Positions 26,680-35,478 of a stretch of DNA of 64,000 nucleotides are shown here, piece after piece. The first letter of the stretch is position 1. The number at the start of each line of letters is the position of its first letter. The notes beneath the pieces were generated by a model that did no database searches, was not told the DNA's origin, and saw nothing but the letters and a program-made list of their open reading frames with translations. Made by a program: the position numbers and the translations under genes. This DNA is from Rufibacter sp. XAAS-G3-1 (GTDB taxonomy: Bacteria; Bacteroidota; Bacteroidia; Cytophagales; Hymenobacteraceae). Location of the stretch: NCBI RefSeq assembly GCF_013623775.1, contig NZ_JABFAM010000009.1:124001-188000 (forward strand), written 5' to 3'.

Positions 26680-27258
26680 ATGAAAAAATCACTCATCGCC
26701 CTCTTCTTGCTCCTGTGGGTGTTTTCCCGGGTGCAGGCCCAGGAAAAGAACGCCGCAGGAACTTTCCCGGGCAGGTACCAGGGAGGCATTGAAGTAGGCT
26801 ATCTGTACCAGGATAACAAAGACAACGCCCCCTCTACCGCAGACACCTCCCCTACCTTGACCGTCTTCAACGGTTACCGGTTTCACCGCCTGTTTAGTTT
26901 GGGCGCTACCCTTGGGCTGGACTTTTACAACCAGGTGTTGGTGACTCCTATAGCCCTGGGGCTGCGGGGTACACTGCTAAATACCCGCGTGAGCCCCTTC
27001 TACAGTTTGGACGCCGGGTACGGCACCACTTTCCTGAGTGATGAGTCTGATCAGAGAGAAAACAAAGGCGGCTGGATGTTCAATCCAGCCCTGGGTCTAC
27101 GGGTGGCATCGGGCAACAACACGGCCTTCGCGTTTAGCCTGGGTTACAAACTACAACGCGCCACCACCAAAGAACCCCTCCTCTGGAACAGAAATTCTTT
27201 CATCACTGAGGAACACTCCTTCAAAAGACTCTCTGCCCGCATAGGTTTTATGTTTTAG
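26680..27258 (+). CDS. Outer-membrane beta-barrel protein
   Basis: A 192-residue protein with a cleavable signal (MKKSLIALFLLLWVFSRVQA) and alternating hydrophobic strands (GGIEVGYLYQD, FSLGATLGLDFY, FAFSLGYKLQ). It ends SARIGFMF, the C-terminal aromatic signature read by the BAM machinery. It is a small 8-strand barrel by length. It starts directly after the LVIVD lipoprotein stop, so the two are translationally coupled and may work together at the cell surface. Confidence 0.85.
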   Translation: MKKSLIALFLLLWVFSRVQAQEKNAAGTFPGRYQGGIEVGYLYQDNKDNAPSTADTSPTLTVFNGYRFHRLFSLGATLGLDFYNQVLVTPIALGLRGTLLNTRVSPFYSLDAGYGTTFLSDESDQRENKGGWMFNPALGLRVASGNNTAFAFSLGYKLQRATTKEPLLWNRNSFITEEHSFKRLSARIGFMF

Positions 27259-27300
27259 CAGGCCCAATGACGGAGTTTATTCTCAGATAAGAACCGGTTA

Positions 27301-27354
27301 GAAGCCTGCGTTTCAGGGCTGTTTTATGAAAAACAGCCCTGAAACGCAGGCTTC
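27301..27354. repeat. Extended perfect palindrome of family 1 (54 bp)
   Basis: GAAGCCTGCGTTTCAGGGCT and its complement flank a short core. The stem is at least 24 bp and perfect, the best preserved box in the window. It lies 43 bp after the barrel gene stop. No T run follows, so termination would have to be factor-dependent. Confidence 0.88.
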
Positions 27355-27396
27355 TATTGAACAATTAGTTCTTTAAGAAAGGAGATGAACCAATCC

Positions 27397-27436
27397 CTCT
27401 CTATGGCGCGGAAGTTACTTCGGCGCCATAGAGAGG
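27397..27436. repeat. CTATGGCGCGGAAGT palindrome (family 6)
   Basis: CTCTCTATGGCGC-GAAGT against ACTTC-GCGCCATAGAGAG: a single palindrome matching the arms of the long inverted repeat at 14321-14400. Confidence 0.75.
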
Positions 27437-27721
27437 CTATAGAAGGTTTTTCCTGTGCGGAATAGAATACTCGGTCTCTTCTGGCCGTGTTCCTGTTTCT
27501 GGCTTATTTTTCAGAAAATCAGCTTAAAGGAGAAGAACATTCCTTTCATAACAGTCACAGACAAACGCTTGCACCTGAGTTGACCAATAAGAGCTTGCAA
27601 ATAGGGATCATTATAGTAGTTTTAATTTCTTGGTTCATCTCTACCCGTGGTCTACGCCTCAAATTTCATTTCCTGATCTGCACCAGCATGTCATTGCTGG
27701 GGTAAGCAGGGGGCTTCTCCG

Positions 27722-27868
27722 CTGTTAACCTACCATTCCGTGGGGCATACCTTAGACGTGCTGGCACAGGTAGAGGCCCTTGCCCGGGAAGAAAAGGTGA
27801 CCCAGGTGGACAGCCCAAAAACACTATCAGGGCACTTTATAGATGTTCACCCTCGAACTTTCATCTAA
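27722..27868 (+). pseudogene. Possible remnant of a second S8-protease I9 propeptide
   Basis: The frame reads TYHSVGHTLDVLAQVEALAREEKVTQVDSPKTL before a stop (given in parts: HSVGHTLDVLAQVEALAREE, then KVTQVDSPKTL). It resembles the propeptide stretch of the decayed protease at 21717 (ATPAQVEALSKSPYVKSVYL). No start codon or mature domain remains. Confidence 0.35.
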
Positions 27869-27900
27869 GTATTCGGACAAAATTAGGTTGACTTACTTTT

Positions 27901-28000
27901 CTTGTCTTCCTCCTGGGAGGATCTTGGTGGCAAACGGCAATAGCGCTCCATCAAAGCTATTCTAGTTCGCCCACAAGATCCTTCCAGGAGGGCAAATAGG
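27901..28000. repeat. Family 5 inverted element
   Basis: CTTGTCTTCCTCCTGGGAGG and CCTTCCAGGAGGGCAAATAG form the ends; the interior includes GGATCTTGG and GCCCACAAGATCC. It is followed by AACGTAATGCTGTCTCCGTA, which recurs in similar form after the family 5 copy at 54251 (ATAATGCTGTCTTTGTAG), so the unit may extend to about 28023. Confidence 0.65.
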
Positions 28001-28344
28001 AGAACGTAATGCTGTCTCCGTACTTAGAGCACAATTTAAGCTTTCTTGAATATGAACTTATTTAGTAAAGCCAAGGTGAAACACCCTTGCCCTTGCTGCG
28101 TGTTCTCCCCAGCAAGGGCGAGGGTGCCCGCGTCTGGATTGTTGGCGAGAACACGCAGCAAGGGCGGCGGGGTTGTCTATCCTAGTGCTTCACTGAACAG
28201 GTTCTATAGGAAAGACAATCTGCTTCAAGGAACATCTCTGAAAACCATGGCCCCCTTTATCCAGTAACCATAAACTCACTCAGGAGTAGAAAACCTATCT
28301 TCGTTTCAATTACAGAAGAAAATTATCTCTCCCCATCAGTACGC

Positions 28345-29499
28345 ATGAAGGAATTACAGGAAATAGTAGCGGCTTACGAGCGGCACCAAAGCAAAGGGCT
28401 GAAAACCGCTCTGGCCACGGTGGTGCACGTAGAAGGTTCCTCTTACCGAAGACCCGGTGCCCGGATGCTGGTGTCTGAAGACGGGCAACTCACCGGGGCC
28501 ATCAGCGGGGGTTGCCTGGAGGGCGATGCCTTGCGCAAAGCCCGGATGGCCATGGTACAGAGAGCACCCAGCCTGGTCAAGTATGACACCATGGACGATG
28601 ACGACTCTAAATTAGGCGTGGGCCTGGGCTGCAATGGCATCATCCATGTTCTCATTGAACCGATTGAGGCGGCAGACCCGGTAAACCCGATGGCACTCTT
28701 GCAGCAGGTGGTGTCCCACAGAAGAAGCGCGGTGGTGGTGACCCTTTTCTCTTTACAAAACCGCCGGGGGCCGCAACCCGGCACCCGCCTGCTCCTGACC
28801 GAAGACGGCTTGCAGGTAGGAGCCATAGAACCGGAAGAGGGGAAGGAACAAATCACCCAGCATGCCAAGGAAGCCCTCCAACAAGGCAGTTCTTCCTTCA
28901 GAACCTACTCCTTTGCCCAAGAACTCACCGGCTTCATCGAGTTTCTTCCCCCTGCCCTTTCCCTGGTGATTTGCGGTGCCGGAAATGATGTGATGCCCCT
29001 GGTAAACATGGCCAATCTGCTGGGTTGGCACACCACCGTGGTAGATGGCCGGGCAAATTATGCCACCGCACAACGCTTTCCTACCGCCCACCACGTTTTG
29101 GTGTCTAAACCAGATAACGTGCTGGAACAGGTTCTGGTAGACAGAAAAACTGCTTTTCTGTTGATGACGCACAACTACAACTATGACCTGGCCATCCTCC
29201 GGAACCTGCTTCCGCTGGAGGTTCCTTATATTGGCGTACTAGGCCCTAAAAAGAAGCTGGAAAAATTAGTAGAGGAATTACAGGAAGAAGACCCCACCAT
29301 CACCAGTGACCAGTTGAAAAGCGTCTATGGCCCCACCGGTCTTGACTTGGGGGCGGAAACAGCAGAAGAAATCGCCTTGTCTGTGCTGGCGGAAATCAAA
29401 GCCGTTTTTGCTAGAAGAGACGGCCGTTTCTTACGCGACAAAAAGGAAAGTATCCACGCCAATCCTCAGCCCACCCAGCCCCACCCTATTCATTCGTAA
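28345..29499 (+). CDS. XdhC/PaoD-type molybdoenzyme maturation factor
   Basis: A 384-residue two-domain protein. The XdhC_CoxI domain (about 15-85) shows ATVVHVEGSSYRRPGARM and GAISGGCLEGDALRKA. The Rossmann XdhC_C domain (about 210-350) shows LVICGAGNDVMPLVNMANLL and VVDGRANY. Members bind Moco, oversee its sulfuration and insert it into xanthine-oxidase-family enzymes; PaoD does this for PaoABC in E. coli. It leads the plus-strand block ending in the oxidoreductase genes, with mocA starting 3 bp after its stop. Confidence 0.92.
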   Translation: MKELQEIVAAYERHQSKGLKTALATVVHVEGSSYRRPGARMLVSEDGQLTGAISGGCLEGDALRKARMAMVQRAPSLVKYDTMDDDDSKLGVGLGCNGIIHVLIEPIEAADPVNPMALLQQVVSHRRSAVVVTLFSLQNRRGPQPGTRLLLTEDGLQVGAIEPEEGKEQITQHAKEALQQGSSSFRTYSFAQELTGFIEFLPPALSLVICGAGNDVMPLVNMANLLGWHTTVVDGRANYATAQRFPTAHHVLVSKPDNVLEQVLVDRKTAFLLMTHNYNYDLAILRNLLPLEVPYIGVLGPKKKLEKLVEELQEEDPTITSDQLKSVYGPTGLDLGAETAEEIALSVLAEIKAVFARRDGRFLRDKKESIHANPQPTQPHPIHS

Positions 29500-29502
29500 A
29501 GC

Positions 29503-30108
29503 ATGTCTACTACAGGCATCATCATATTAGCGGCTGGCTCCTCCTCCCGTTTAGGTCAGGCAAAGCAACAGCTTCTCTACAAAGGAAAAACGCTGCTGCA
29601 ACATGCGGTGCAGACGGCCCTTGACACCGGCATAAAAAACGTCATAGTAGTGCTTGGGGCTAATTCTGAAAAATTCCTCCAACACCTACCGCTTTCACAG
29701 GTGCAAGTCGTCCAAAATCTGGGCTGGGCCGAGGGCATGGCTTCTTCTATCAGGTTAGGCCTGGCGGAACTGCAGAAGGTGGCTCCTCAAATTACCCAAG
29801 TTCTGTTCATGCTCTGTGACCAGCCCTTCGTCACCGCAGCTTTATTGAACGAGCTGGTTCAGAAGAAAGAGGAAACAAAAAAAAAGATAGTCGCCTGCTC
29901 CTATGCAGATACCTTAGGGGCCCCAGTCCTCTTTGACCTAGCCTTTTTCCCTGAACTTCTACAGTTGAAAGGCCAGGAAGGAGCCAAAAAAATACTGTCC
30001 AAACATCCCGTAGACATCGCACCCCTTTTCTTCCCATTAGGAGTAGTAGACATAGACACCCCTTCAGATTACACCTTTCTTATACAGAAGGCTAACGCCA
30101 TAGACTAA
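29503..30108 (+). CDS. mocA: MocA-type molybdopterin nucleotidyltransferase
   Basis: A 201-residue MobA-like nucleotidyltransferase with IIILAAGSSSRLGQAKQQLL (GxSxRxG-x-K loop) and LFMLCDQPFV, the Asp of which binds the metal. MocA transfers CMP from CTP to Moco, giving the cytosine dinucleotide form used by PaoABC-type enzymes, while MobA uses GTP. Its place between the XdhC-like gene and the oxidoreductase favours MocA, but the base specificity is inferred from context. Confidence 0.88.
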   Translation: MSTTGIIILAAGSSSRLGQAKQQLLYKGKTLLQHAVQTALDTGIKNVIVVLGANSEKFLQHLPLSQVQVVQNLGWAEGMASSIRLGLAELQKVAPQITQVLFMLCDQPFVTAALLNELVQKKEETKKKIVACSYADTLGAPVLFDLAFFPELLQLKGQEGAKKILSKHPVDIAPLFFPLGVVDIDTPSDYTFLIQKANAID

Positions 30109-30748
30109 ACATTCTGCTTTAAGTTCTCTTTACATCAGAGCCCCGCTGATGCGTTTAGCGGCTGGTCTAAGAAAAAGGGGCTGTAAACGGCATACGCATA
30201 GACACTGGTAGGAACTGCGTACGCTACAAGGTCTTTGGAGCGGGCGGCACTGCGGAAAACAAGCTGGAAATACGAAAACCTGTGAGGTCTCCAAGACCTC
30301 ACAGGTTTAGCAGCTAATGGGTTTAAACCAGCTGGCGCGAGACTCCAGTCTCGTGGCTTAGGATGAAGCGAGTCTCCAGACTCGCCGGGAGCCATCAGCA
30401 GTAAGGCGGAACATCCGTTACCAATACAATCTCATGCAGAATATTTCGGGCATTATCAGTCACTCTCGGCAGAGGAAAATGGAAGTGATATTGGTGCCTT
30501 TTCGGAAAAACAGGCCAAAAACGGCTCTGCTGTTTCTAAGGTATCCATTTGTACCCCTTTTCTGTCTAACAGAAAGTAGAGAGAACCCGTAAACCCCATA
30601 ACTGCAAGTGCACAGGTACTTGCAGGTGCGGTTGGATAGGCGAACCAGTAGCCCGTGTAGGAAGCCACATAACAGGTCAACCGGATTCATCAGAGAAGGC
30701 AGACTTGTCCTTTAAAAAGATTGTTTCACCCGTTCAACCGGAATTTCC
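30109..30748. other. 640-bp repeat cluster inside the molybdenum block
   Basis: Holds a degenerate family 1 box (30149-30188), the family 4a composite (30279-30396) and another half box (about 30500-30525). Frames of about 75-86 codons on the minus strand are by-products of the repeats. The promoter for the paoABC genes probably lies in the last 100 bp. Confidence 0.6.
30279..30396. repeat. Composite repeat family 4a (three nested hairpins)
   Basis: Three hairpins in order: CCTGTGAGGTCT..AGACCTCACAGG (30279-30305), CTGGCGCGAGACT..AGTCTCG (30332-30353) and GCGAGTCTCCAGACTCGC (30368-30385). The same order recurs at 51171-51276 and, reversed, at 54382-54489. Confidence 0.8.
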
Positions 30749-31276
30749 ATGAGCCCAGAAAACGCTCCCGGCACCGCCGCGGCCCAAAGGCCCACGTTGC
30801 CCGAGACCAGAACCGTCACCTTACGGGTGAACGGCACCAGTCACCAATTGCAAATCGCCCCCTGGACATCGGTGCTGGATGCCTTGCGGGAACACCTCCA
30901 GCTAACGGGTACCAAAAAAGGCTGCGACCACGGTCAGTGCGGGGCCTGTACTATTCTGCTGGACGGCAAGCGCATCAATTCCTGCCTCACCCTGGCCGTA
31001 ATGCAGGAAAACAAAGAAATCACCACCATTGAAGGCTTAGCCAAGAATGGCGAGTTGCACCCGGTGCAACAGGCTTTCATTGACCATGATGCCTTTCAGT
31101 GCGGGTATTGCACGCCGGGGCAAATCTGCTCGGTGATTGGCCTGGTAAACGAAGGAAAGGCCAAGACGCTGGACGACATCAAAGACCTGATGAGCGGCAA
31201 TGTCTGCCGTTGCGGCGCGTACGCGAACATTGTACAAGTGGCGCAGGAAGCGCTGGAAAGGAATACCGGCCTATGA
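30749..31276 (+). CDS. paoA: Aldehyde oxidoreductase iron-sulfur subunit (PaoA/YagT type)
   Basis: A 175-residue subunit with two [2Fe-2S] clusters carrying electrons from the Mo site to FAD. Cluster one ligands are C59, C64, C67 and C79 (KGCDHGQCGAC); cluster two C118, C121, C153 and C155 (QCGYC, NVCRC). Unlike E. coli PaoA, the N-terminus has no twin-arginine signal, so the enzyme should stay in the cytoplasm. The stop overlaps the start of the FAD subunit by 4 bp. Confidence 0.92.
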   Translation: MSPENAPGTAAAQRPTLPETRTVTLRVNGTSHQLQIAPWTSVLDALREHLQLTGTKKGCDHGQCGACTILLDGKRINSCLTLAVMQENKEITTIEGLAKNGELHPVQQAFIDHDAFQCGYCTPGQICSVIGLVNEGKAKTLDDIKDLMSGNVCRCGAYANIVQVAQEALERNTGL

Positions 31277-32265
31277 GACCATTTACGTTTACCCAAGCCC
31301 CAGATATAGCCACCGCCGTGCAAGAAGTCTCTTCTGACGGAGCCAAATTCATCGCAGGAGGCACCAATCTGCTGGATTTGATGAAAATTGACGTGATGCG
31401 CCCCAGCCATTTGGTGGACATCACGCAGATTGCCTTGGACACCATTGAAGAAACCGAGCAGGGCGGATTACGGCTGGGAGCGTTAGCCAAGAACGCAGAT
31501 ACCGCCTACCATCCGCTGGTGGAAGCCCGCTATCCGCTGCTCTCCCACGCCATTCTGGCCGGAGCCACCGCCCAGTTGCGCAACATGGCTACCGATGGAG
31601 GTAATCTCCTGCAACGTACCCGCTGCTATTATTTCTATGACACGCACACGCCCTGCAACAAACGCGAACCCGGCTCGGGCTGTTCGGCCATTAACGGCTA
31701 TAACCGAGATTTGGCCATTCTGGGCACCAGCGAACATTGCATTGCCACGCACCCGTCTGACATGGCGGTGGCCTTGGCAGCCTTGGAAGCTACGGTGCAC
31801 GTGACCGGCAAAAACGGCGACAGAGCTATTCCGTTCGCAGATTTTCACCGGCTCCCCGGCGATACCCCGCACCTAGACACCAACCTTCAGCCAGATGAAA
31901 TCATCACGGCCATTGAGTTACCGGCCAAAGGCTTCGCGCAGCATTACACGTACCTCAAACTGAGAGACCGTGCCTCCTATGCCTTTGCTTTAGTATCCGT
32001 CGCGGCGGCGCTTGATTTGGACGGTGATTCCATCAAAGAAGCCCGCATTGCCTTGGGCGGAGTGGCGCACAAACCCTGGCGCGTACCAGAGGCCGAAGCT
32101 TTGCTGCAAGGGCAACCCGCCACCAGAGAGAATTTCAGGAAAGTGGCAGAAGCGTACCTGCAAGGGGCCAAAGGCTACAAAGACAACACATTCAAGATTG
32201 AACTGGCCAACCGCGCCATTGTACGCGCGCTGGAGCAAGCCACTAAAATGGAGGCGATAGCATGA
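31273..32265 (+). CDS. paoB: Aldehyde oxidoreductase FAD subunit (PaoB/YagS type) with 4Fe-4S motif
   Basis: A 330-residue FAD-binding subunit. The PCMH-type FAD site is seen as AGGTNLLDLMK and TDGGNLLQRTRC. Four Cys at C118, C128, C137 and C156 (RCYYF, PCNKREPGSGCSA, EHC) match the extra [4Fe-4S] cluster known in PaoB and 4-hydroxybenzoyl-CoA reductase. The start ATG 31273 overlaps paoA; a longer in-frame reading inside paoA is spurious. It overlaps paoC by 4 bp. Confidence 0.92.
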   Translation: MRPFTFTQAPDIATAVQEVSSDGAKFIAGGTNLLDLMKIDVMRPSHLVDITQIALDTIEETEQGGLRLGALAKNADTAYHPLVEARYPLLSHAILAGATAQLRNMATDGGNLLQRTRCYYFYDTHTPCNKREPGSGCSAINGYNRDLAILGTSEHCIATHPSDMAVALAALEATVHVTGKNGDRAIPFADFHRLPGDTPHLDTNLQPDEIITAIELPAKGFAQHYTYLKLRDRASYAFALVSVAAALDLDGDSIKEARIALGGVAHKPWRVPEAEALLQGQPATRENFRKVAEAYLQGAKGYKDNTFKIELANRAIVRALEQATKMEAIA

Positions 32266-34481
32266 AAGAGAACTATACAGGAAAGCCGGCCAACCGCGTA
32301 GACGGGCGGGCGAAAGTAACCGGCGAGGCGAAGTACGCCGCGGAGTTCAATGTTCCTAACCTGTTGCATGGCGTGGTGGTGAACAGCGCCATCGCGAAAG
32401 GCACCATCAAAAGCATTGACACCTCCGCGGCTTTGCAGCTAGCCGGAGTGGTGCAGGTGTTCACGCATGAGAACCGCCCGGGCTACACTTGGTTGGATAG
32501 TCATTACATGGATGAAGACGCCCCGCCGGGCTCACCGTTCAGGCCATTTTACAACAACCAGATTCTGTTCAGCATGCAGCCTGTCGCCTTGGTGGTGGCC
32601 GAAAGCTTTGAACTGGCGCGGTATGCGGCCCTGCTGGTGAAAGTGGAGTATGAGGCACAGCCGCACGAAACAGACCTGGAATCCAACCTTCCCAGAGCCT
32701 ATACCCCGAAGAAGTATAAATCTCCTCCTCCCACAGACCCGCGCGGCGATGCGGATACTGCTTTTGCCCAGGCCACTTTCAAAGTAGAGGAAGCCTACGC
32801 GCACCCGGCCCACCACCACAACCCCATGGAGATGCACGCCTCTATTGCCATTTGGCACGAAGACGGCAAAATGACCATCTATGACAAAATCCAGGGGGTA
32901 CAGAACAGCCAGAAATATATCTCCACCGCCTTCGGGATTCCGCAGGAAGATGTGCAGGTGCTTTCGCCCTTCGTGGGGGGTGCTTTTGGCTCGGGTTTAC
33001 GCCCGCAGTACCAGTTGTTTCTGGCGGTGCTGGCGGCAAGGGAACTGAAAAGAGCCGTGAAAGTAGGACTTACGCGGCAGCAGATGTTCTCCTTCGGGCA
33101 CCGGCCCGCCACCGTGCAGCGGCTGGCGCTGGGTGCTTCGGCCGAAGGCGAACTGGAGGCGGTGAAGCATGACGCCATCGCGGAGACCTCGCGTTTTGAA
33201 GATTACAACGAAGATGTGGTCATCTGGCCCGGTGTGTTGTACGACTGCGAAAACGTGAAAGTAAGCCATCAACTGGTAGACCTGGATGTGTTCACGCCGC
33301 TGGACATGCGCGCTCCCGGCGGGGTTACCGGAACATTCGCGCTGGAAGTAGCCATTGACGAGATGGCCTACCAACTAGGAATAGACCCGCTGGAGTTCCG
33401 CCTCAAAAACTACACCAACACCGACCAGAACAAAGGCAAGCCCTACTCCAGCAAGGAACTGAAGGAATGTTACCGGCAGGGGGCCGAAAGGTTTGGCTGG
33501 TCTAAACGGAAGATGGAGCCCCGCTCCATGAAAGAAGGCCACCAGCTGATTGGCTGGGGCATGGCCAACGGCGCGTGGGAAGCCAAACAACAGGAAGCCG
33601 CCGCCAAAGCCGTCTTCAGTCCGGACGGGAAACTCACCGTCTCCTGCGCCACCGCCGACATCGGGACGGGTACCTACACCGTCATGTCCCAGATTGCCGC
33701 CGAAACCATGGGACTTCCGCTGGAAGAGGTCACGTTCAAACTGGGAGATTCCACCCTGCCCAAGTCTCCGCTGGAAGGTGGTTCCTGGACCGTTTCCTCC
33801 GTAGGCTCCGCCGTGAAACTGGTGTGCGAAAAATTGCAGGAGCAGCTTCTGGAACAGGCCCGTAAAATGGAGAACTCTCCGTTTAAAGATGCCAACCCTG
33901 AAGATGTTTCGTTTGCCGAAGGAAGAATGTTTTTAACCCAGGCTCCGGCGCAATCCATTTCCATTCTGGAGGCAGTGCAGCAGAACGAGGGACAACCCCT
34001 GGTAGCGGAAGCCTCCCAGAAGCCGGACAAGAATCAGAAAAACTATTCCAGCTACTCCCACTCCGCTACGTTTGTGGAGGTGATGGTAGATGAAGACCTG
34101 GGCACCGTGAAAGTTACGCGTATGGTAAGTGCCATAGCCGCAGGCCGCATCATCAACCCTAAAACAGGCCGCAGCCAGATATTAGGCGGTTCCGTCTGGG
34201 GAATTGGCGCCGCCTTGCAGGAACACACCGTAATGGATCACCGCCTGGGCCGCTTCATGAACCACGACCTGGACAAATACCACGTACCCGTCTCAGCCGA
34301 TATCCATGAAACAGACGTAATCTTTGTGGAAGAGAAAGACGAGATTGTAAACCCCATAGGTGCGAAGGGTTTGGGCGAGATTGGAATTGTGAGCATCGCC
34401 CCGGCTATTGTCAATGCCGTCTTCCATGCCACCGGCAAACGCATAAGAGAACTGCCTATTACGTTAGATAAGTTACTATAA
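32262..34481 (+). CDS. paoC: Aldehyde oxidoreductase molybdopterin subunit (PaoC/YagR type)
   Basis: A 739-residue catalytic subunit of the xanthine oxidase family, oxidising aldehydes or N-heterocycles by hydroxylation at Mo. Motifs include NPMEMHA, SPFVGGAFGSGL, VDLDVFTPLDMRAPGG and ATADIGTGTYTVMSQIAAET; the catalytic Glu is E706 (KGLGEIGI). Length equals the PaoC class (about 730), shorter than XdhB fused forms. The substrate is unresolved. It overlaps paoB by 4 bp and ends just before a family 1 box. Confidence 0.93.
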   Translation: MKENYTGKPANRVDGRAKVTGEAKYAAEFNVPNLLHGVVVNSAIAKGTIKSIDTSAALQLAGVVQVFTHENRPGYTWLDSHYMDEDAPPGSPFRPFYNNQILFSMQPVALVVAESFELARYAALLVKVEYEAQPHETDLESNLPRAYTPKKYKSPPPTDPRGDADTAFAQATFKVEEAYAHPAHHHNPMEMHASIAIWHEDGKMTIYDKIQGVQNSQKYISTAFGIPQEDVQVLSPFVGGAFGSGLRPQYQLFLAVLAARELKRAVKVGLTRQQMFSFGHRPATVQRLALGASAEGELEAVKHDAIAETSRFEDYNEDVVIWPGVLYDCENVKVSHQLVDLDVFTPLDMRAPGGVTGTFALEVAIDEMAYQLGIDPLEFRLKNYTNTDQNKGKPYSSKELKECYRQGAERFGWSKRKMEPRSMKEGHQLIGWGMANGAWEAKQQEAAAKAVFSPDGKLTVSCATADIGTGTYTVMSQIAAETMGLPLEEVTFKLGDSTLPKSPLEGGSWTVSSVGSAVKLVCEKLQEQLLEQARKMENSPFKDANPEDVSFAEGRMFLTQAPAQSISILEAVQQNEGQPLVAEASQKPDKNQKNYSSYSHSATFVEVMVDEDLGTVKVTRMVSAIAAGRIINPKTGRSQILGGSVWGIGAALQEHTVMDHRLGRFMNHDLDKYHVPVSADIHETDVIFVEEKDEIVNPIGAKGLGEIGIVSIAPAIVNAVFHATGKRIRELPITLDKLL

Positions 34482-34482
34482 A

Positions 34483-34520
34483 CGTTTAGGGGCCGTTTTC
34501 ACGAAAACAGCCCTTAAACG
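34483..34520. repeat. Palindromic box (family 1) directly after paoC
   Basis: CGTTTAGGGGCCGTTTTC against GAAAACAGCCCTTAAACG, starting 2 bp after the paoC stop. Its position would place a stem at the 3' end of the paoABC message. Confidence 0.82.
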
Positions 34521-34567
34521 CAACACTTCTTTGGTCATTGCCTAAAAGAAAAGTAGATTTATACAAT

Positions 34568-34766
34568 GAAGCCGTTTAGGGTTTTACGCCTGTTTTCATA
34601 AAAGTAGCCCAGAAACGGGGTGCAAGCGAATGCTTGCGGCAGTGCCGAATAAACCTCTTGTTTTTGGCCTGTTTTCGTAAAAGTAGCCTAAAAACGGAGT
34701 ACAAGCGGATGCTTGCGGCAGAGAAATTGCTATGAAGCTTGTGCATAAAGAACTCTAAACGGGTTC
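34568..34766 (+). repeat. MITE-like element (family 3), copy 2 (199 bp)
   Basis: Ends GAAGCCGTTTAGGGTTTT and AACTCTAAACGGGTTC. Two internal family 1 palindromes (TACGCCTGTTTTCATAAAAG and GGCCTGTTTTCGTAAAAG) are present, and GCAAGCGAATGCTTGCGGCA is repeated as GCAAGC/GGATGCTTGCGGCA. It is flanked on both sides by AAT, a possible 3-bp target duplication. It lies between paoC and moaD. Confidence 0.85.
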
Positions 34767-34818
34767 AATGGTGCAGGCCTACAGTGTGGTAGGCCGATAA
34801 AAACGAAAGAACAGAACG

Positions 34819-35058
34819 ATGGAAATACTCCTGTTTGGGATAACCCGGGAAATTGTGGGAGGGTCAACCCTGACGGTAGAACCAGAACAGCCGCTGGAGA
34901 CGGTTGGGCAACTGAAAAACTGGCTTGCCGACCGTTACCCCGCTATTAAAAAACTAAGCTCTCTGGCCATTGCCGTAGACAGTGAATACGCCGATGACGC
35001 GCATCCCCTCGCCCCTGGCCAGGAAGTGGCGCTGATTCCACCGGTAAGCGGAGGGTAA
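34819..35058 (+). CDS. moaD: Molybdopterin synthase small subunit
   Basis: A 79-residue ubiquitin-fold sulfur carrier. It ends PPVSGG, the Gly-Gly tail that becomes a thiocarboxylate for dithiolene formation in molybdopterin. The beginning MEILLFGITREIVGGS is typical. It is followed 9 bp later by moaE, and MoeB-rhodanese further down should activate it. Confidence 0.93.
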   Translation: MEILLFGITREIVGGSTLTVEPEQPLETVGQLKNWLADRYPAIKKLSSLAIAVDSEYADDAHPLAPGQEVALIPPVSGG

Positions 35059-35067
35059 AGATAACCT

Positions 35068-35478
35068 ATGGTAATCAAGATTGTTACAGACGTTGACCTA
35101 AACGAAGCGTACCAGTACTTACAGGCACCAGGCGCGGGCGGCATTGACTTGTTTGTGGGTACCGTGCGTGACCATGCCAAGGGAAAAAAGGTGGTAAAAC
35201 TGGTGTTTGAAGCCTACGCGCCCATGGCCCTCAAAGAAATGCAGAAAATTGCCGAAGCCGCCCAACAACAGTGGCCCCTTGAGAAACTGGTCATGCTGCA
35301 CGCCGTGGGCGAGAAACTGGTGGGCGAACCGGTGGTGATTATCGGGGTGGCCTCGGCGCACCGCGATGCCGCTTTTTCGGCTTGCCGTTTTCTCATTGAT
35401 GAACTGAAGAAGACGGTGCCCATCTGGAAAAAAGAATTTTACGAAGACAACAGCGTGTGGGTCAATGCCCACCCCTAA
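35068..35478 (+). CDS. moaE: Molybdopterin synthase catalytic subunit
   Basis: A 136-residue subunit converting cyclic pyranopterin monophosphate to molybdopterin with MoaD thiocarboxylate. Motifs are GGIDLFVGTVRDHAKGKKV, LVFEAYAPMALKEM and IGVASAHRDAAFSACRFLID, followed by the lysine-rich KKTVPIWKKEFYED. Its end overlaps the moaA start by 14 bp. Confidence 0.95.
   Translation: MVIKIVTDVDLNEAYQYLQAPGAGGIDLFVGTVRDHAKGKKVVKLVFEAYAPMALKEMQKIAEAAQQQWPLEKLVMLHAVGEKLVGEPVVIIGVASAHRDAAFSACRFLIDELKKTVPIWKKEFYEDNSVWVNAHP

Larger units (their letters stand above)
27437..28344. other. Repeat-rich gene-free stretch before the molybdenum block
   Basis: About 900 bp without a convincing gene. It holds a partial family 1 box (27498-27530), a protease-propeptide remnant (27722-27868), a family 5 element (27901-28000) and an 18-bp inverted repeat (28090-28107 with 28147-28164). 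The remainder upstream of 28345 should carry the promoter of the molybdenum operon; TATCTTCG at about 28293 is one mismatch from TAnnTTTG. Confidence 0.5.

Noticed and set aside
28046-28267. A 73-codon frame before the molybdenum block
   Set aside because: It spans an 18-bp inverted repeat (28090-28164) and shows no family likeness.
30456-30690. Two overlapping minus-strand frames of 74-76 codons before paoA
   Set aside because: They overlap each other in different frames, contain part of a palindromic box and have no recognisable protein character.
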